Positions 51,868-60,715 of a stretch of DNA of 64,000 nucleotides are shown here, piece by piece. Both the position numbers and the translations under genes were made by a program. Source of the stretch: GCA-002282575 sp964606405 (GTDB lineage Bacteria > Pseudomonadota > Gammaproteobacteria > Thiomicrospirales > Thiomicrospiraceae); assembly GCA_964606405.1 (NCBI GenBank), contig CAZSGH010000008.1, forward strand, positions 1 through 64,000, written 5' to 3'. How positions within the stretch are numbered: the stretch's first letter is position 1; each line of letters starts with the position of its first letter. The notes beneath the pieces were generated by a model that did not search any database, was not told the origin of the DNA, and saw only the letters and a list, made by a program, of their open reading frames with translations.

Positions 51868-54053
51868 TCGCCTTCCCACTTTTCTAACTTGGCGATGCTG
51901 AGCATCAGCCAACGGGTTGCGTCGCAAAAGCGTACTTGCACGCGCCCGTCTTCGCCCATACCATCGGTCGCTAAAACTAAGCCCTCACCAAAACGCGCAT
52001 GAACCACTTTGCTGCCTTTGGGGAAAGGCACGTCAGCAGTTGGTTTTGGGGTTTGTACAGGACTATCGTTGCGAGTCGTGCTTGCAGAATGGGTATAAGC
52101 ACTGTGGTTGCTGATGCCTCCGACTTTTTTCAGCATTTCTTTAGGGATCTCGCCTAAAAAGCGCGACACCATCATCAGCTCTTCTTTGCCATGAAAACGA
52201 CGCATACCGCAAGACGATAACAACAATTGACGACGCGCCCGCGTCATGGCGACGTACATGAGGCGACGCTCTTCTTCTAAGCCTGTCGGGTCTTCGAGCG
52301 CGCGCGATAGCGGGAAAATCCCTTCTTCCAGTCCCGTGACAGCAACAAAACCAAACTCTAGCCCTTTAGCAGCATGGATGGTCATTAAGTTGACCTTGTC
52401 TTGCTTATCCGTATCGTGGGTTTCGCCCGAATCAAGGGCGGTTTGTGCTAAAAACAGCAACAAAGGATCTTCGTTAGCCAAATCTTCGGGCGTATCGTCA
52501 CTGACGCGATATTGTGCTGCGGCATTAACCAACTCTTCCAAGTTTTCTTTGCGTCCTTCGCCCGTTAAGCCATCCTGACCGTAAAAGTCCCACAAGCCCG
52601 AGTCGCGCACAATGCGTTCCATTAAGCCATCGAGCGAGCCTTCGCGTAACACATGCCAACCATCGAATAAGCTGAGAAAATTCGTTGCGCCTAGCAATGC
52701 CTTACCCGATAGCCCACCATGCGTTACCATCTGACGCAGACTGGTGAGCAATCCTAAATTGTTAGCACGGGCATGAAGCTGTACTTTTTCCAGCGACTTA
52801 TCGCCAATGCCGCGCGTGGGGACATTGATGACACGCGCAAAGGCGGCATCGTCTTGTTCGTTGAGCAGCAAACGCGCATAGGCAAGTGAATCTTTAATTT
52901 CGGCACGCTCGAAGAAGCGCATGCCGCCCGTGACTTTGTAAGGAATGCCTTCGCGCGTGAGTACCTGCTCGAGTACACGGCTTTGGTGGTTAGAACGATA
53001 TAAAATCGCACTATTGACGAGGTTGTCGCCTTGCTGTCGCCATGCACGCAATTGGGTGACGATATAACGTGCTTCGTCGAACTCGTTGATGGCGGCATAG
53101 TGCGCCAGCTTGTCGCCTTCGGCTTCTGCCGACCAGAGGTTTTTGCCCATGCGTCCTGTGTTATTGCTAATCACCGCATTGGCGGCGTTCAGAATGGTCT
53201 GCGTCGAGCGGTAATTTTGCTCCAAGCGAACCACATCGCACGGGGTCATGGTTTCGACAAAGTCTTTGATATTGGCAACCTCAGCACCCCGCCAGCCATA
53301 AATGGATTGATCGTCGTCACCGACCACAAACACACCACAAGCATCGCCTGCCAACAGTTTAATCCACTGATATTGCAGACGGTTGGTATCCTGAAACTCA
53401 TCGACTAAAATCTGACGGAAACGCCCTTGGTAGCTGTTGAGCAAGCTGGCATTATTGGCTAATAGCTCGTAGCTGCGTAGTAGCAATTCGGCAAAGTCGA
53501 CTAGCCCGCTCGCTCTACATTGTTGCTCGTAAGCTTCGTACAGCGGTAACCAAGGCAAGTTGCCGTAAGCCGCTGCCACATCGGCAGGTCGTCGCCCTGC
53601 ATCTTTTTCGTGACTGATTAAATAGGCAAGGGTTTTGCTCGATAGCACTTTATCATCGATTTCGTGCTCGCGTAGGATGCGTTTGCATAAGCGTTGCTGA
53701 TCTTCGCTATCGATGACCGTAAAAGCAGCGGGTAAACCTGCTTGTTCGTAATGTAAACGCAATAAACGGTGAGCGATACCGTGAAACGTTCCCATCCATA
53801 CCGAGCCGGACCACGGAAAAGCCGTTGCCAAGCGTGCGCGCATTTCTCCTGCTGCCTTGTTGGTAAAGGTCAGCGCTAACACCTGCCCAGGACCATAGCT
53901 TTTGTGCATAAACAAATACAACAAACGCGAAATCAGCACCCGTGTTTTACCACTGCCAGCACCCGCTAATACTAGGGCGTATGGCAAATCGGAGGTAACG
54001 GCTGCAGCTTGGGCATCGTTTAAGCCGTCGAGCCAGAGGGGGGGATTGGGCAT
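51864..54053 (-). CDS. uvrD: DNA helicase II
   Basis: This 729-residue superfamily 1 helicase acts in nucleotide-excision and mismatch repair. Motifs are LNDAQAAAV, Walker A AGAGSGKTRV, TFTNKAAGEM, DEFQDTN, GDDDQSIYGWRGA, EQNYRSTQ, LMTIHAAKGLEF and VAMTRARRQL. The length and C-terminal Tudor-like KVVHARFGEGLVL identify UvrD rather than Rep. A nuclease gene overlaps its stop. Repeat copy K lies upstream, in the divergent region with nfeD. Confidence 0.95.
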   Translation of the reverse strand: MPNPPLWLDGLNDAQAAAVTSDLPYALVLAGAGSGKTRVLISRLLYLFMHKSYGPGQVLALTFTNKAAGEMRARLATAFPWSGSVWMGTFHGIAHRLLRLHYEQAGLPAAFTVIDSEDQQRLCKRILREHEIDDKVLSSKTLAYLISHEKDAGRRPADVAAAYGNLPWLPLYEAYEQQCRASGLVDFAELLLRSYELLANNASLLNSYQGRFRQILVDEFQDTNRLQYQWIKLLAGDACGVFVVGDDDQSIYGWRGAEVANIKDFVETMTPCDVVRLEQNYRSTQTILNAANAVISNNTGRMGKNLWSAEAEGDKLAHYAAINEFDEARYIVTQLRAWRQQGDNLVNSAILYRSNHQSRVLEQVLTREGIPYKVTGGMRFFERAEIKDSLAYARLLLNEQDDAAFARVINVPTRGIGDKSLEKVQLHARANNLGLLTSLRQMVTHGGLSGKALLGATNFLSLFDGWHVLREGSLDGLMERIVRDSGLWDFYGQDGLTGEGRKENLEELVNAAAQYRVSDDTPEDLANEDPLLLFLAQTALDSGETHDTDKQDKVNLMTIHAAKGLEFGFVAVTGLEEGIFPLSRALEDPTGLEEERRLMYVAMTRARRQLLLSSCGMRRFHGKEELMMVSRFLGEIPKEMLKKVGGISNHSAYTHSASTTRNDSPVQTPKPTADVPFPKGSKVVHARFGEGLVLATDGMGEDGRVQVRFCDATRWLMLSIAKLEKWEGE

Positions 54054-54122
54054 GTAAATTCCTTTTATTGTTGTTTTCTTTAGTTTGTTGCCAATTATAT
54101 GCTAGATTATGCTCATACCCTA

Positions 54123-54273
54123 GGGAACATCTAAAAACCTCGCTTCGCTCGTTTTTAGACTTCCTAAGTTTGTTTTTTTGCTGAAGGAAGGTTGTTAATC
54201 AATGGGTTACATGCCGTTTTTTGCACACCCTTCCTCCAGACCTCCTACCCATTGGGTTTTTGGAGATGCCCCC
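54123..54273 (+). repeat. 150-bp intergenic repeat, copy K
   Basis: Complete 151-bp copy with GGG/CCC termini and CTA on both flanks (54120-54122, 54274-54276). It is among the closest to consensus: CTAAAAACCTCGCTTCGCTC then GTTTTTAG, and AATCAATGGGTTACATG in the centre. Between divergent uvrD and nfeD. Confidence 0.9.
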
Positions 54274-54293
54274 CTATTTCCCTGAGGTGATGA

Positions 54294-54713
54294 ATGGAAG
54301 GCTTGTTATCGAACTTACCTGCTGTTATTTGGTTTGCCTTAACAGGAGTGCTCCTCATCGGAGAGATTTTTAGCGGAACCCTCTATCTGCTTGCCTTATC
54401 ATTAGGAACGCTGGCGGGTGGTGCTTTGGCCTACAATATCAGCCCGTTAGAGCAGCAATTAACTGCTGCCATTTTGCTATCGAGTATTGCCACCTTTGTG
54501 ATTTGGCTAAACCGTCGCCCCAATACCCTTGTTGATAACAATGATCCTGATATTGGTCAAGCGGTTAAAGTCGTTGCGCTGGAGCCGCTCACCGTGCATT
54601 ACCGTGGTGCAGACTGGCAAGCGGAGTTGTCGACAACTTCGTCCCTGACGCCTGAAGTTGGCGTAATCTTACACATTCACAGTAAACATGCCAATGCCTT
54701 AGTGGTTGGTTAA
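54294..54713 (+). CDS. NfeD-like membrane protein
   Basis: This 139-residue protein has about three to four N-terminal transmembrane helices (PAVIWFALTGVLLIGEIFSGTLYLLALSLGTLAGGALA and onward) and a C-terminal OB-like beta domain (about residues 80-139) with YRGADWQAEL. That is the short NfeD form. It pairs with the downstream SPFH protein (12-base gap), the conserved nfeD-stomatin arrangement also seen as YbbK-YbbL/QmcA. Confidence 0.88.
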   Translation: MEGLLSNLPAVIWFALTGVLLIGEIFSGTLYLLALSLGTLAGGALAYNISPLEQQLTAAILLSSIATFVIWLNRRPNTLVDNNDPDIGQAVKVVALEPLTVHYRGADWQAELSTTSSLTPEVGVILHIHSKHANALVVG

Positions 54714-54725
54714 GGGAGAAAGGTT

Positions 54726-55610
54726 ATGGACATTACGGTTTTTGGTTTATTGGTCTTCGTGTTTGTCGTTGTCGTCGTTATTGGTAAGGGCATTGTGATT
54801 GTGCCTCAGCAAATGGCATTTGTTGTCGAGCGCTTGGGGCGTTACAACGGCACGCTCGATGCAGGGCTGCATATTATTATTCCTGTGATCGACCGTATTG
54901 CTTATCGTCATTCGCTGAAAGAAGTGCCATTGGATGTTGCGCCACAAGTCTGTATTACGCGCGATAACACGCAAGTGCAAATCGACGGTATTTTGTACTA
55001 TCAGGTTACTGATGCCAAGCTGGCTTCTTACGGTAACGAAAATTACACCATGGCCATCGAAAGTTTGGCAAAAACCTGTTTGCGTTCAGAAGTGGGTAGA
55101 CGTGAGCTGGATAAACTGCTCGAAGAGCGTGCAACCATCAACGTCGCCGTGGTGAGTGCCTTGGATGAAGCCTCAATTACTTGGGGCGTGAAAACCCTGC
55201 GTTATGAAATTAAAGACATCACCCCACCGCACGACGTATTGGCATCGATGCAGTTACAAATGACGGCTGAACGCGAAAAACGAGCGGTCATTGCCAAAGC
55301 AGAAGGTGATAAACAAGCCGCTATTGCCAGCTCGGAAGGCGAAAAGCAGGCAGCCATTAACGCCGCAACCGGTCAGGCAGAAGCTATTCGCCTAGTCGCC
55401 GAAGCCAATGCCGATGCGATTGCTAAAGTCGCCGCAGCAACAGAATTGGCGGGTGGTATGCAGGCGGTTAATCTAAAAGTTGCCGAACAATATGTCGAAG
55501 CCTTTGCGCAGATTGCTAAAGAAGGTAATACCGTGGTGATTCCTGCTAACTTAGCCGATTTAGGTAGCTTAATTACCTCGGCGATGAGCGTGGTTAAAGC
55601 AAGCCGTTAA
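54726..55610 (+). CDS. qmcA: SPFH/stomatin-family membrane protein QmcA
   Basis: This 294-residue protein has an N-terminal hydrophobic anchor, then the SPFH domain (about 30-190) with VPQQMAFVVERLGRYNGTLDAGLH, DVAPQVCITRDNTQVQIDGI and ALDEASITWGVKTLRYEIKDITPP. A coiled, Ala/Glu/Gln-rich C-terminal helix (about 190-260) has repeated EGDKQAAIASSEGEKQAAI. QmcA forms membrane microdomain assemblies around FtsH. It is cotranscribed with nfeD and overlaps tauE by one base. Confidence 0.92.
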   Translation: MDITVFGLLVFVFVVVVVIGKGIVIVPQQMAFVVERLGRYNGTLDAGLHIIIPVIDRIAYRHSLKEVPLDVAPQVCITRDNTQVQIDGILYYQVTDAKLASYGNENYTMAIESLAKTCLRSEVGRRELDKLLEERATINVAVVSALDEASITWGVKTLRYEIKDITPPHDVLASMQLQMTAEREKRAVIAKAEGDKQAAIASSEGEKQAAINAATGQAEAIRLVAEANADAIAKVAAATELAGGMQAVNLKVAEQYVEAFAQIAKEGNTVVIPANLADLGSLITSAMSVVKASR

Positions 55611-56374
55611 TGGACTGGACAGAGCAAGGCATACTGCTACTGGTATCTCTGGTTGCCAATGCATTTTCGGCACTCGCAGGCGGCGGGGCTGGCTTATTGC
55701 AGTTTCCTGCGCTGCTCTGGTTGGGGCTTCCCTTTGCCGTTGCATTGGCGACGCATAAGGTCGCTACTGTCGCATTAGGGGTTGGGGCAAGTATTCGTTA
55801 CCTGAAAGCGGGTAGCTTGTCGTTACGCTTTTCGTTGTTTATCTTAGCGCTGGGCTTGCCTGGGGTTTGGTTGGGGGCTGTATCTGTTTTAGCCATTCCC
55901 GAAAGTTGGTTATTAGTTGCTTTGGGCATTTTGACCATCCTGATGGGCATCTATTCAATGGTTAGCCCCAAATTGGGACTAGAAACGCTTGCTATCGAAC
56001 CATCAACACAACACAGCCTAATCGGTGGTTTTGTTTTGTTTATCATTGGCTTTTTGAATGGTTCGTTAAGCTCTGGCACGGGATTGTTTGTGACGCTATG
56101 GCTGGTGCGCTGGTTTGGTTTAGACTACAAACAAGCCGTTGCTTACACCTTGGTACTGGTCGGTTTGTTTTGGAATGGTGCAGGCGGTTTAACCCTTGCA
56201 TTGGTCGGACAAGTGCAATGGGACTGGTTACCTGTTTTACTCTTTGCCTCGCTCGTTGGTGGCTACTTGGGTGCGCACTGGGCATTGCTTAAAGGCAACT
56301 TATGGGTGAAGCGATCGTTTGAAATCGTTACCATCTTTACGGGTTTTAGCTTGTTGTGGCGGGGAATAAGCTAA
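55610..56374 (+). CDS. TauE/SafE-family sulfite/anion exporter
   Basis: This 254-residue inner-membrane protein has about eight helices in the TauE/SafE fold. Landmark segments are the N-terminal AGGGAGLLQFPALLWLGLP (the GGGGG-like loop), ATHKVATVALGVGASIRYL and a second GSLSSGTGLFVTLWLVRWFGLDYKQAV in the C-terminal half, matching the internal duplication of the family. The substrate (sulfite, taurine-derived or other organic anion) is not predictable. The ATG overlaps the qmcA stop (TAATG), so it belongs to the same operon. Confidence 0.88.
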   Translation: MDWTEQGILLLVSLVANAFSALAGGGAGLLQFPALLWLGLPFAVALATHKVATVALGVGASIRYLKAGSLSLRFSLFILALGLPGVWLGAVSVLAIPESWLLVALGILTILMGIYSMVSPKLGLETLAIEPSTQHSLIGGFVLFIIGFLNGSLSSGTGLFVTLWLVRWFGLDYKQAVAYTLVLVGLFWNGAGGLTLALVGQVQWDWLPVLLFASLVGGYLGAHWALLKGNLWVKRSFEIVTIFTGFSLLWRGIS

Positions 56375-56388
56375 GGGTGGGGGGTAAA

Positions 56389-57564
56389 TCAGACCGCCAT
56401 TCCGCACGCAACGCCACTCGCCCACGCCCACTGAAAATTATAGCCCCCCAAATCACCCGTCACATCGAGTACCTCACCAATAAAATACAACCCTTGTTGG
56501 GCTAAGGTTTCCATGGTTTTCGATGAAATCGCTTGTGTATCGACACCACCAACAGTGACTTCCGCTTTGCCATAGCCATCGGTTCCTGTTGGGGTAATTT
56601 GCCAGTTTTGTAATGCATGCGCCCAAGTGCGTAAGGTGTCATCAGACAGCTCGGCAGGTTTGCCATCGAGCGGATACAACTGCCAATAATAATCGGCAAG
56701 GCGTTTTGGCAAATGCGAACGCAACCAAGGGCGCAGTTCTTTATTCTGCGCTTTGAGCGCCAACACCTCGCGTAGCGCATCGACCTGTGGCAACAGGTTC
56801 ACACCAATCGACAGCCCGTCGCGCCACACGTTAGAAACAAGTAGTACCACAGGGCCACTAATGCCAGTATGGGTAAACAACAAATCGCGTGTCCAGTCGT
56901 AACCTTGGCAAGACAGAGTGGCAGGTAAAGAAATGCCTGCTAAGTCTGTCCAATCGGGCAAGCCAATTCTTAACCCCACCAGTCCAGGGCGCAAGGGAGC
57001 AACAGGGATGGCAAATTGTTTGGCAATGCGATAGCCAAAATCGGATGCTTTGAGTTTAGGGTAAGACAAGGCACCCGTAGCAACAACCAGCTTGGGGGTG
57101 GTGAATGTGCCTTGCGCGGTGGATACATGGTAATGATCCGCTTGCCACGCAACCGAACTCACACTGCAATTAAGCCGTATCTCAACGCCAGCCCAATCAC
57201 ATTCCGTTCGCAGCATGGCGATAATCTCACCAGCGCCATTGAGGGTAAAGAGTTGCCCATGATCGCGTTCTTCATAGTCAATGCCATGACGTTCTACCAT
57301 ATCGATAAATAACGACGAGGGATAACGCGCCAGTGCCGATTTGACGAAGTGCGGATTTTGACTGTGATAATTGGCTGAGCTGACCGTACGATTGGTAAAG
57401 TTACACTTACCCCCGCCCGAAATACGAATTTTAGCCCCCACCTTGGGGGCGTGGTCGATGACGAGTACGCGCTTACCGCGATAGCCTGCTGTGGCAGCAG
57501 CCATCATCCCCGATGCGCCTGCACCGACGACGATGACATCATAGGTGGGATCGGATTTAGGCAA
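56389..57564 (-). CDS. HI0933/YhiN-family flavoprotein
   Basis: This 391-residue protein is an NAD(P)/FAD-dependent oxidoreductase of the HI0933 family. It has the GxGxxG dinucleotide fold (VIVVGAGASGMMAAATAG), the conserved GGGKCNFTN, TGALSYPKLKASDFGY and the C-terminal GEVLDVTGDLGGYNFQWAWASG. The substrate is unknown. It starts with TTG 57564, overlapping the gpmI stop by eight bases, so it is downstream of gpmI in one operon. It is convergent with tauE. Confidence 0.88.
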   Translation of the reverse strand: MPKSDPTYDVIVVGAGASGMMAAATAGYRGKRVLVIDHAPKVGAKIRISGGGKCNFTNRTVSSANYHSQNPHFVKSALARYPSSLFIDMVERHGIDYEERDHGQLFTLNGAGEIIAMLRTECDWAGVEIRLNCSVSSVAWQADHYHVSTAQGTFTTPKLVVATGALSYPKLKASDFGYRIAKQFAIPVAPLRPGLVGLRIGLPDWTDLAGISLPATLSCQGYDWTRDLLFTHTGISGPVVLLVSNVWRDGLSIGVNLLPQVDALREVLALKAQNKELRPWLRSHLPKRLADYYWQLYPLDGKPAELSDDTLRTWAHALQNWQITPTGTDGYGKAEVTVGGVDTQAISSKTMETLAQQGLYFIGEVLDVTGDLGGYNFQWAWASGVACGMAV

Positions 57565-59107
57565 TTAGGCTTTTGCCTGTCATCTCAACTGGCTGAGGAA
57601 TGTCCATCATCGCTAAAATCGTGGGCATCACATCAGGTAAAGCACCGCCTTCGCGTAATCTGACGTCGCGCTGGCTAAACAACACCAACGGCACAAGGTT
57701 AGTCGTATGCGCCGTATGTGGCTGACCTGTCACCGCATCGCGCAACTGCTCGATATTGCCATGATCAGCCGTGATGATCATCTCACCACCAACGCTACCC
57801 ATCGCCGCCACGATTTCACCAATGGCTTTGTCCACCGCTTCTACTGCTTTAATACAAGCCGTTAAATCGCCCGAATGTCCAACCATATCGGGGTTGGCAA
57901 TGTTGCAAATAAAGGTATCGTACTTACCAGAGGTAATCGCTTCGCACAACTTGGCACTCACTTCGGCTGCGCTCATTTCTGGCTGTAAGTCGTAGGTTGC
58001 TACTTTAGGCGAGGGTACTAAAATACGGTCTTCGCCTTCAAAGGGGATTTCGATACCGCCATTCATAAAGAAAGTAACGTGGGCATACTTTTCGGTTTCA
58101 GCAATGCGTAACTGCTTCAAGCCCAACTTCGATACATACTCACCAAAGGTATTGGTGAGCTCAACCGACGCAAAGGCAACCTCAGCACCAAACTTGGGCG
58201 CGAAGTCTTTGTGGTATTCGGTCATCGTCACAAAATGCGATAACTTTGGCATGCTGGTGCGCTCGAACCCAGCAAACTCTGGCTCGATAAAAGCACGGCT
58301 GATTTGACGCACACGGTCTGAGCGATAGTTAGTGAAAATCATTGCATCGCCATCGTTCACACAAACCTGCTCACCAATACGTGTAGGCGTAATAAACTCA
58401 TCAACCTCACCACGCGCATAAGCTTGCTCGATGGCGGTAATGGCACGCGCTGTGGCGTGCTCACCCTCGCCCTTGGCAATCAGGTTGTAAGCTTTTTGCA
58501 CACGATCCCAACGGTTATCACGGTCTAGCGCAAAATAACGACCAATAATGGTAGCGATACGTGCATTAGGGTGGTTTTCTAAGAAACGCTCTAAATCACC
58601 GATGTAATCTTCGGCGCTCTTAGGTGCAACATCGCGACCGTCGGTGAAAGCATGGACATAAATATGCTTCACGCCCTTGTCGCTAGCCATTTTGATGGTC
58701 GCTTTGAGGTGATAAATGTGAGAATGCACACCACCATCCGACAATAACGCCAACAGGTGTAACGCCTTACCGCTCGCTGCGATGGCATCCATCGTATTAC
58801 CTAAGGCAGCATTGTGGAAAAAGTCACCATCATCAATCGCTTTAGAAATACGGGTAAACTCTTGATACACCACGCGACCCGCACCTAAATTCAAATGCCC
58901 CACTTCTGAGTTACCCATCTGACCTTCTGGCAAGCCAACGACATTACCCGAAGTATTAATCAACGTGTGTGGATAGGCATTCCACAATGCATCCCAGTTA
59001 GGGGTGTTTGCTTGTGCAATGGCATTAAAATCGGTCGCTTCCCGATGACCCCAGCCATCTAAAATAATCAGACCAGTGGGTTTGTGCTTCGGGCTTGATG
59101 TGCTCAT
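57557..59107 (-). CDS. gpmI: Cofactor-independent phosphoglycerate mutase
   Basis: This 516-residue metalloenzyme interconverts 3- and 2-phosphoglycerate in glycolysis with two Mn(II) ions. Motifs are LIILDGWGHRE, the catalytic Ser in QMGNSEVGHLNLGAGRVVYQ, the HIYVHAFTDGRDVAPKS loop, FTNYRSDRVRQI, the C-terminal NPDMVGHSGD and TADHGNIEQ. An AGGA site precedes the ATG. It is divergent from rhodanese; a similar order of these genes occurs in Pseudomonas. Confidence 0.96.
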   Translation of the reverse strand: MSTSSPKHKPTGLIILDGWGHREATDFNAIAQANTPNWDALWNAYPHTLINTSGNVVGLPEGQMGNSEVGHLNLGAGRVVYQEFTRISKAIDDGDFFHNAALGNTMDAIAASGKALHLLALLSDGGVHSHIYHLKATIKMASDKGVKHIYVHAFTDGRDVAPKSAEDYIGDLERFLENHPNARIATIIGRYFALDRDNRWDRVQKAYNLIAKGEGEHATARAITAIEQAYARGEVDEFITPTRIGEQVCVNDGDAMIFTNYRSDRVRQISRAFIEPEFAGFERTSMPKLSHFVTMTEYHKDFAPKFGAEVAFASVELTNTFGEYVSKLGLKQLRIAETEKYAHVTFFMNGGIEIPFEGEDRILVPSPKVATYDLQPEMSAAEVSAKLCEAITSGKYDTFICNIANPDMVGHSGDLTACIKAVEAVDKAIGEIVAAMGSVGGEMIITADHGNIEQLRDAVTGQPHTAHTTNLVPLVLFSQRDVRLREGGALPDVMPTILAMMDIPQPVEMTGKSLIA

Positions 59108-59166
59108 CTTGCGATTTTCCTATACTTTAATGTCATAAGCCGATAATTATAACCAAAAAAAAGCGC

Positions 59167-59179
59167 AATCTCTAAAAAC
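59167..59179 (+). repeat. Solo terminal motif of the 150-bp repeat
   Basis: AATCTCTAAAAAC is exactly the left-end motif of the intergenic repeat, alone in the divergent gpmI-rhodanese promoter region. Confidence 0.5.
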
Positions 59180-59226
59180 TTCGGTTAGAATCATGCGATG
59201 TTATTCGGTTTTACAAGGTTCTCTTC

Positions 59227-59667
59227 ATGGATTTGGCATTATTAGGCGAGTTTGCACAGCAGCAGTGGCTACTATTTTTTTCTTTGTTTATCATTATCGT
59301 GATGATTATTAACAGTCACTTTGGCGACAAAATGGCGGGATATGCTAGCGTGTCTCCAGAGCAGGCGGTTCGCCTTATGAATGATGGTGCCTTTGTTTTA
59401 GATGTGCGTTCGGTCGATGAATATCGTACGGGTTACTTAAATGGTGCTAAAAATATTTCCATTGCCGATTTGGGTCAAAAACTCGATACCTTAGAAAGCC
59501 ATAAAGCGGGTACGACACTGGTTTATTGCGCAAGCGGTATGCGTTCGGCGCGCGCGTGTGGCATGTTAGTTAAAGCGGGTTTTAGCAATGTTAACAACTT
59601 GTCTGGTGGTATTACGTCGTGGAAATCGGCTCATTTACCCTTGGCAAAGCACGGCAAGAAAAAATAA
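59227..59667 (+). CDS. Membrane-anchored rhodanese
   Basis: This 146-residue protein has an N-terminal transmembrane segment (about residues 15-30) and a single rhodanese domain (about 38-140) with FVLDVRSVDEYRTGYLNGAKNI, the active-site Cys in LVYCASGMRSARA (CxxGxRS) and SGGITSWK. It transfers sulfane sulfur; the donor and acceptor are unknown. It is followed by grxC after 14 bases, as in Pseudomonas. Confidence 0.9.
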   Translation: MDLALLGEFAQQQWLLFFSLFIIIVMIINSHFGDKMAGYASVSPEQAVRLMNDGAFVLDVRSVDEYRTGYLNGAKNISIADLGQKLDTLESHKAGTTLVYCASGMRSARACGMLVKAGFSNVNNLSGGITSWKSAHLPLAKHGKKK

Positions 59668-59681
59668 GTAAGGCGGTTTTT

Positions 59682-59966
59682 ATGAATAAAATCATTATTT
59701 ATACCACGCCCGTTTGTCCTTATTGCACCATGGCAAAGCGCTTGCTAACGCATAAAGGCATTACGACGTGGACGGATATTGACGCGTCAAAAAGCAGAGA
59801 AGTTTGGCAAGAGATGCAAGAGAAAACGGGTCGTCGTACCGTACCGCAAATTTTTATCGGAGATGTCCATGTTGGCGGCTTCGATGATTTGTCTGCTTTA
59901 GATCGCGCGGGTAAGTTGGATGCCTTGTTAGGCATTGAGTGCATAGACGAATCAGATATTACTTAA
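59682..59966 (+). CDS. grxC: Glutaredoxin 3
   Basis: This 94-residue protein is a dithiol glutaredoxin with the CPYC active site (TTPVCPYCTMAKRLL), the TVPQIFIGDVHVGGFDDL glutathione-binding loop and typical length. It reduces protein disulfides with glutathione. The ATG at 59682 follows AGGCGG at seven bases. An inverted-repeat element separates it from secB. Confidence 0.95.
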   Translation: MNKIIIYTTPVCPYCTMAKRLLTHKGITTWTDIDASKSREVWQEMQEKTGRRTVPQIFIGDVHVGGFDDLSALDRAGKLDALLGIECIDESDIT

Positions 59967-60089
59967 AAAGCCGATTGCGCTGTCATCTTGCGTTGTTGCG
60001 CGGTGCTCAACTCAGTCATGTACTTCGTGTACACTCCTTCGTTTGTGCTCCGTGCGCCTAGCAATTTTGCCAGCTCATGACGGCTTTTG
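59965..60089. repeat. Inverted-repeat element between grxC and secB
   Basis: AAAAGCCG and CGGCTTTT pair at the ends of a 125-bp element whose centre has TGCGTTGTTGCGCGGTGCTCAACTCAG and a GTACTTC/GTGTAC dyad (60019-60033 region). The layout resembles the 14602-14724 element. Shorter sequence at 34450-34500 (TGCGTTGTTGC...GTACTC...CAGTACTT) also looks related. Confidence 0.6.
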
Positions 60090-60137
60090 ATTAACCCCAG
60101 TTGGGGATTTTACAAAATTTGGAAAAGAGTGAAAATT

Positions 60138-60563
60138 ATGAGCGAACAAGCTACCCCCCATTTTGCTGTCGAAAAAATTTATTTGCGCGATGCTTCGTTT
60201 GAATCACCGATGTCGCCGCAGGTATTCACCATGCCGTTCAACTCGACCTTAGACTTACAGGTTAAAGTAGATCCTGAACAGTTGGGCGAACATCACTGGC
60301 AGGTGTCGTTGCGTTTGACTGCAACGGTGCGTCTAGAAGAGCAAACCGCTTTTTTAGTCGAAGTCGAGCAAGCGGGCTTATTTGCCATTGCTAACTTTGC
60401 ACCAGAAGATATGGCAGGTTTACTAAACAGCTACTGTCCAACCATTTTGTTCCCTTATGCGCGCGAAACCATTGCTAGCTTGTCGCTCAAAGGCGGCTTC
60501 CCGCCATTAGAGTTGCAACCGCTTAACTTCGATGCTTTGCACGCGCAGCAGGCAGCGGCTTAA
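60138..60563 (+). CDS. secB: Protein-export chaperone SecB
   Basis: This 141-residue tetrameric chaperone keeps preproteins unfolded for SecA. Family motifs are FAVEKIYLRDASFESP, LTATVRLEEQTAFLVEVEQAGLF, GLLNSYCPTILFPYARE and GGFPPLELQPLNFDAL, with a hydrophilic tail. Start ATG 60138 with a GAG-rich region upstream; the longer ORF upstream (60087) has no family support. Repeat copy L follows its stop by two bases. Confidence 0.96.
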   Translation: MSEQATPHFAVEKIYLRDASFESPMSPQVFTMPFNSTLDLQVKVDPEQLGEHHWQVSLRLTATVRLEEQTAFLVEVEQAGLFAIANFAPEDMAGLLNSYCPTILFPYARETIASLSLKGGFPPLELQPLNFDALHAQQAAA

Positions 60564-60565
60564 GT

Positions 60566-60707
60566 GAAATTCTAAAAACCTCGCTTTGCTTGTTTTTAGA
60601 GTTTCCCAAGTTTGTTTTTGGCTGAAGGAAGGGAGTTTATCAAGTGGTTACATGTTATTTCAGTAACCCCTTCCTCCAGACCTCCTACCCATTGGCTTTT
60701 TAGAGGT
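60566..60707 (+). repeat. 150-bp intergenic repeat, copy L
   Basis: Forward copy between secB and gpsA, close to consensus internally but with decayed GGG/CCC ends. Its right-end TAGAGGT gives the best Shine-Dalgarno sequence (GAGG, 60703-60706) nine bases before the gpsA ATG at 60716. Confidence 0.85.
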
Positions 60708-60715
60708 ATTTGCGC

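Noticed and set aside
1099..60707. A CRISPR array or integron attC array from the repeated elements
   Set aside because: The copies are dispersed between unrelated core genes, not clustered with short spacers, and no cas genes or integrase are present.
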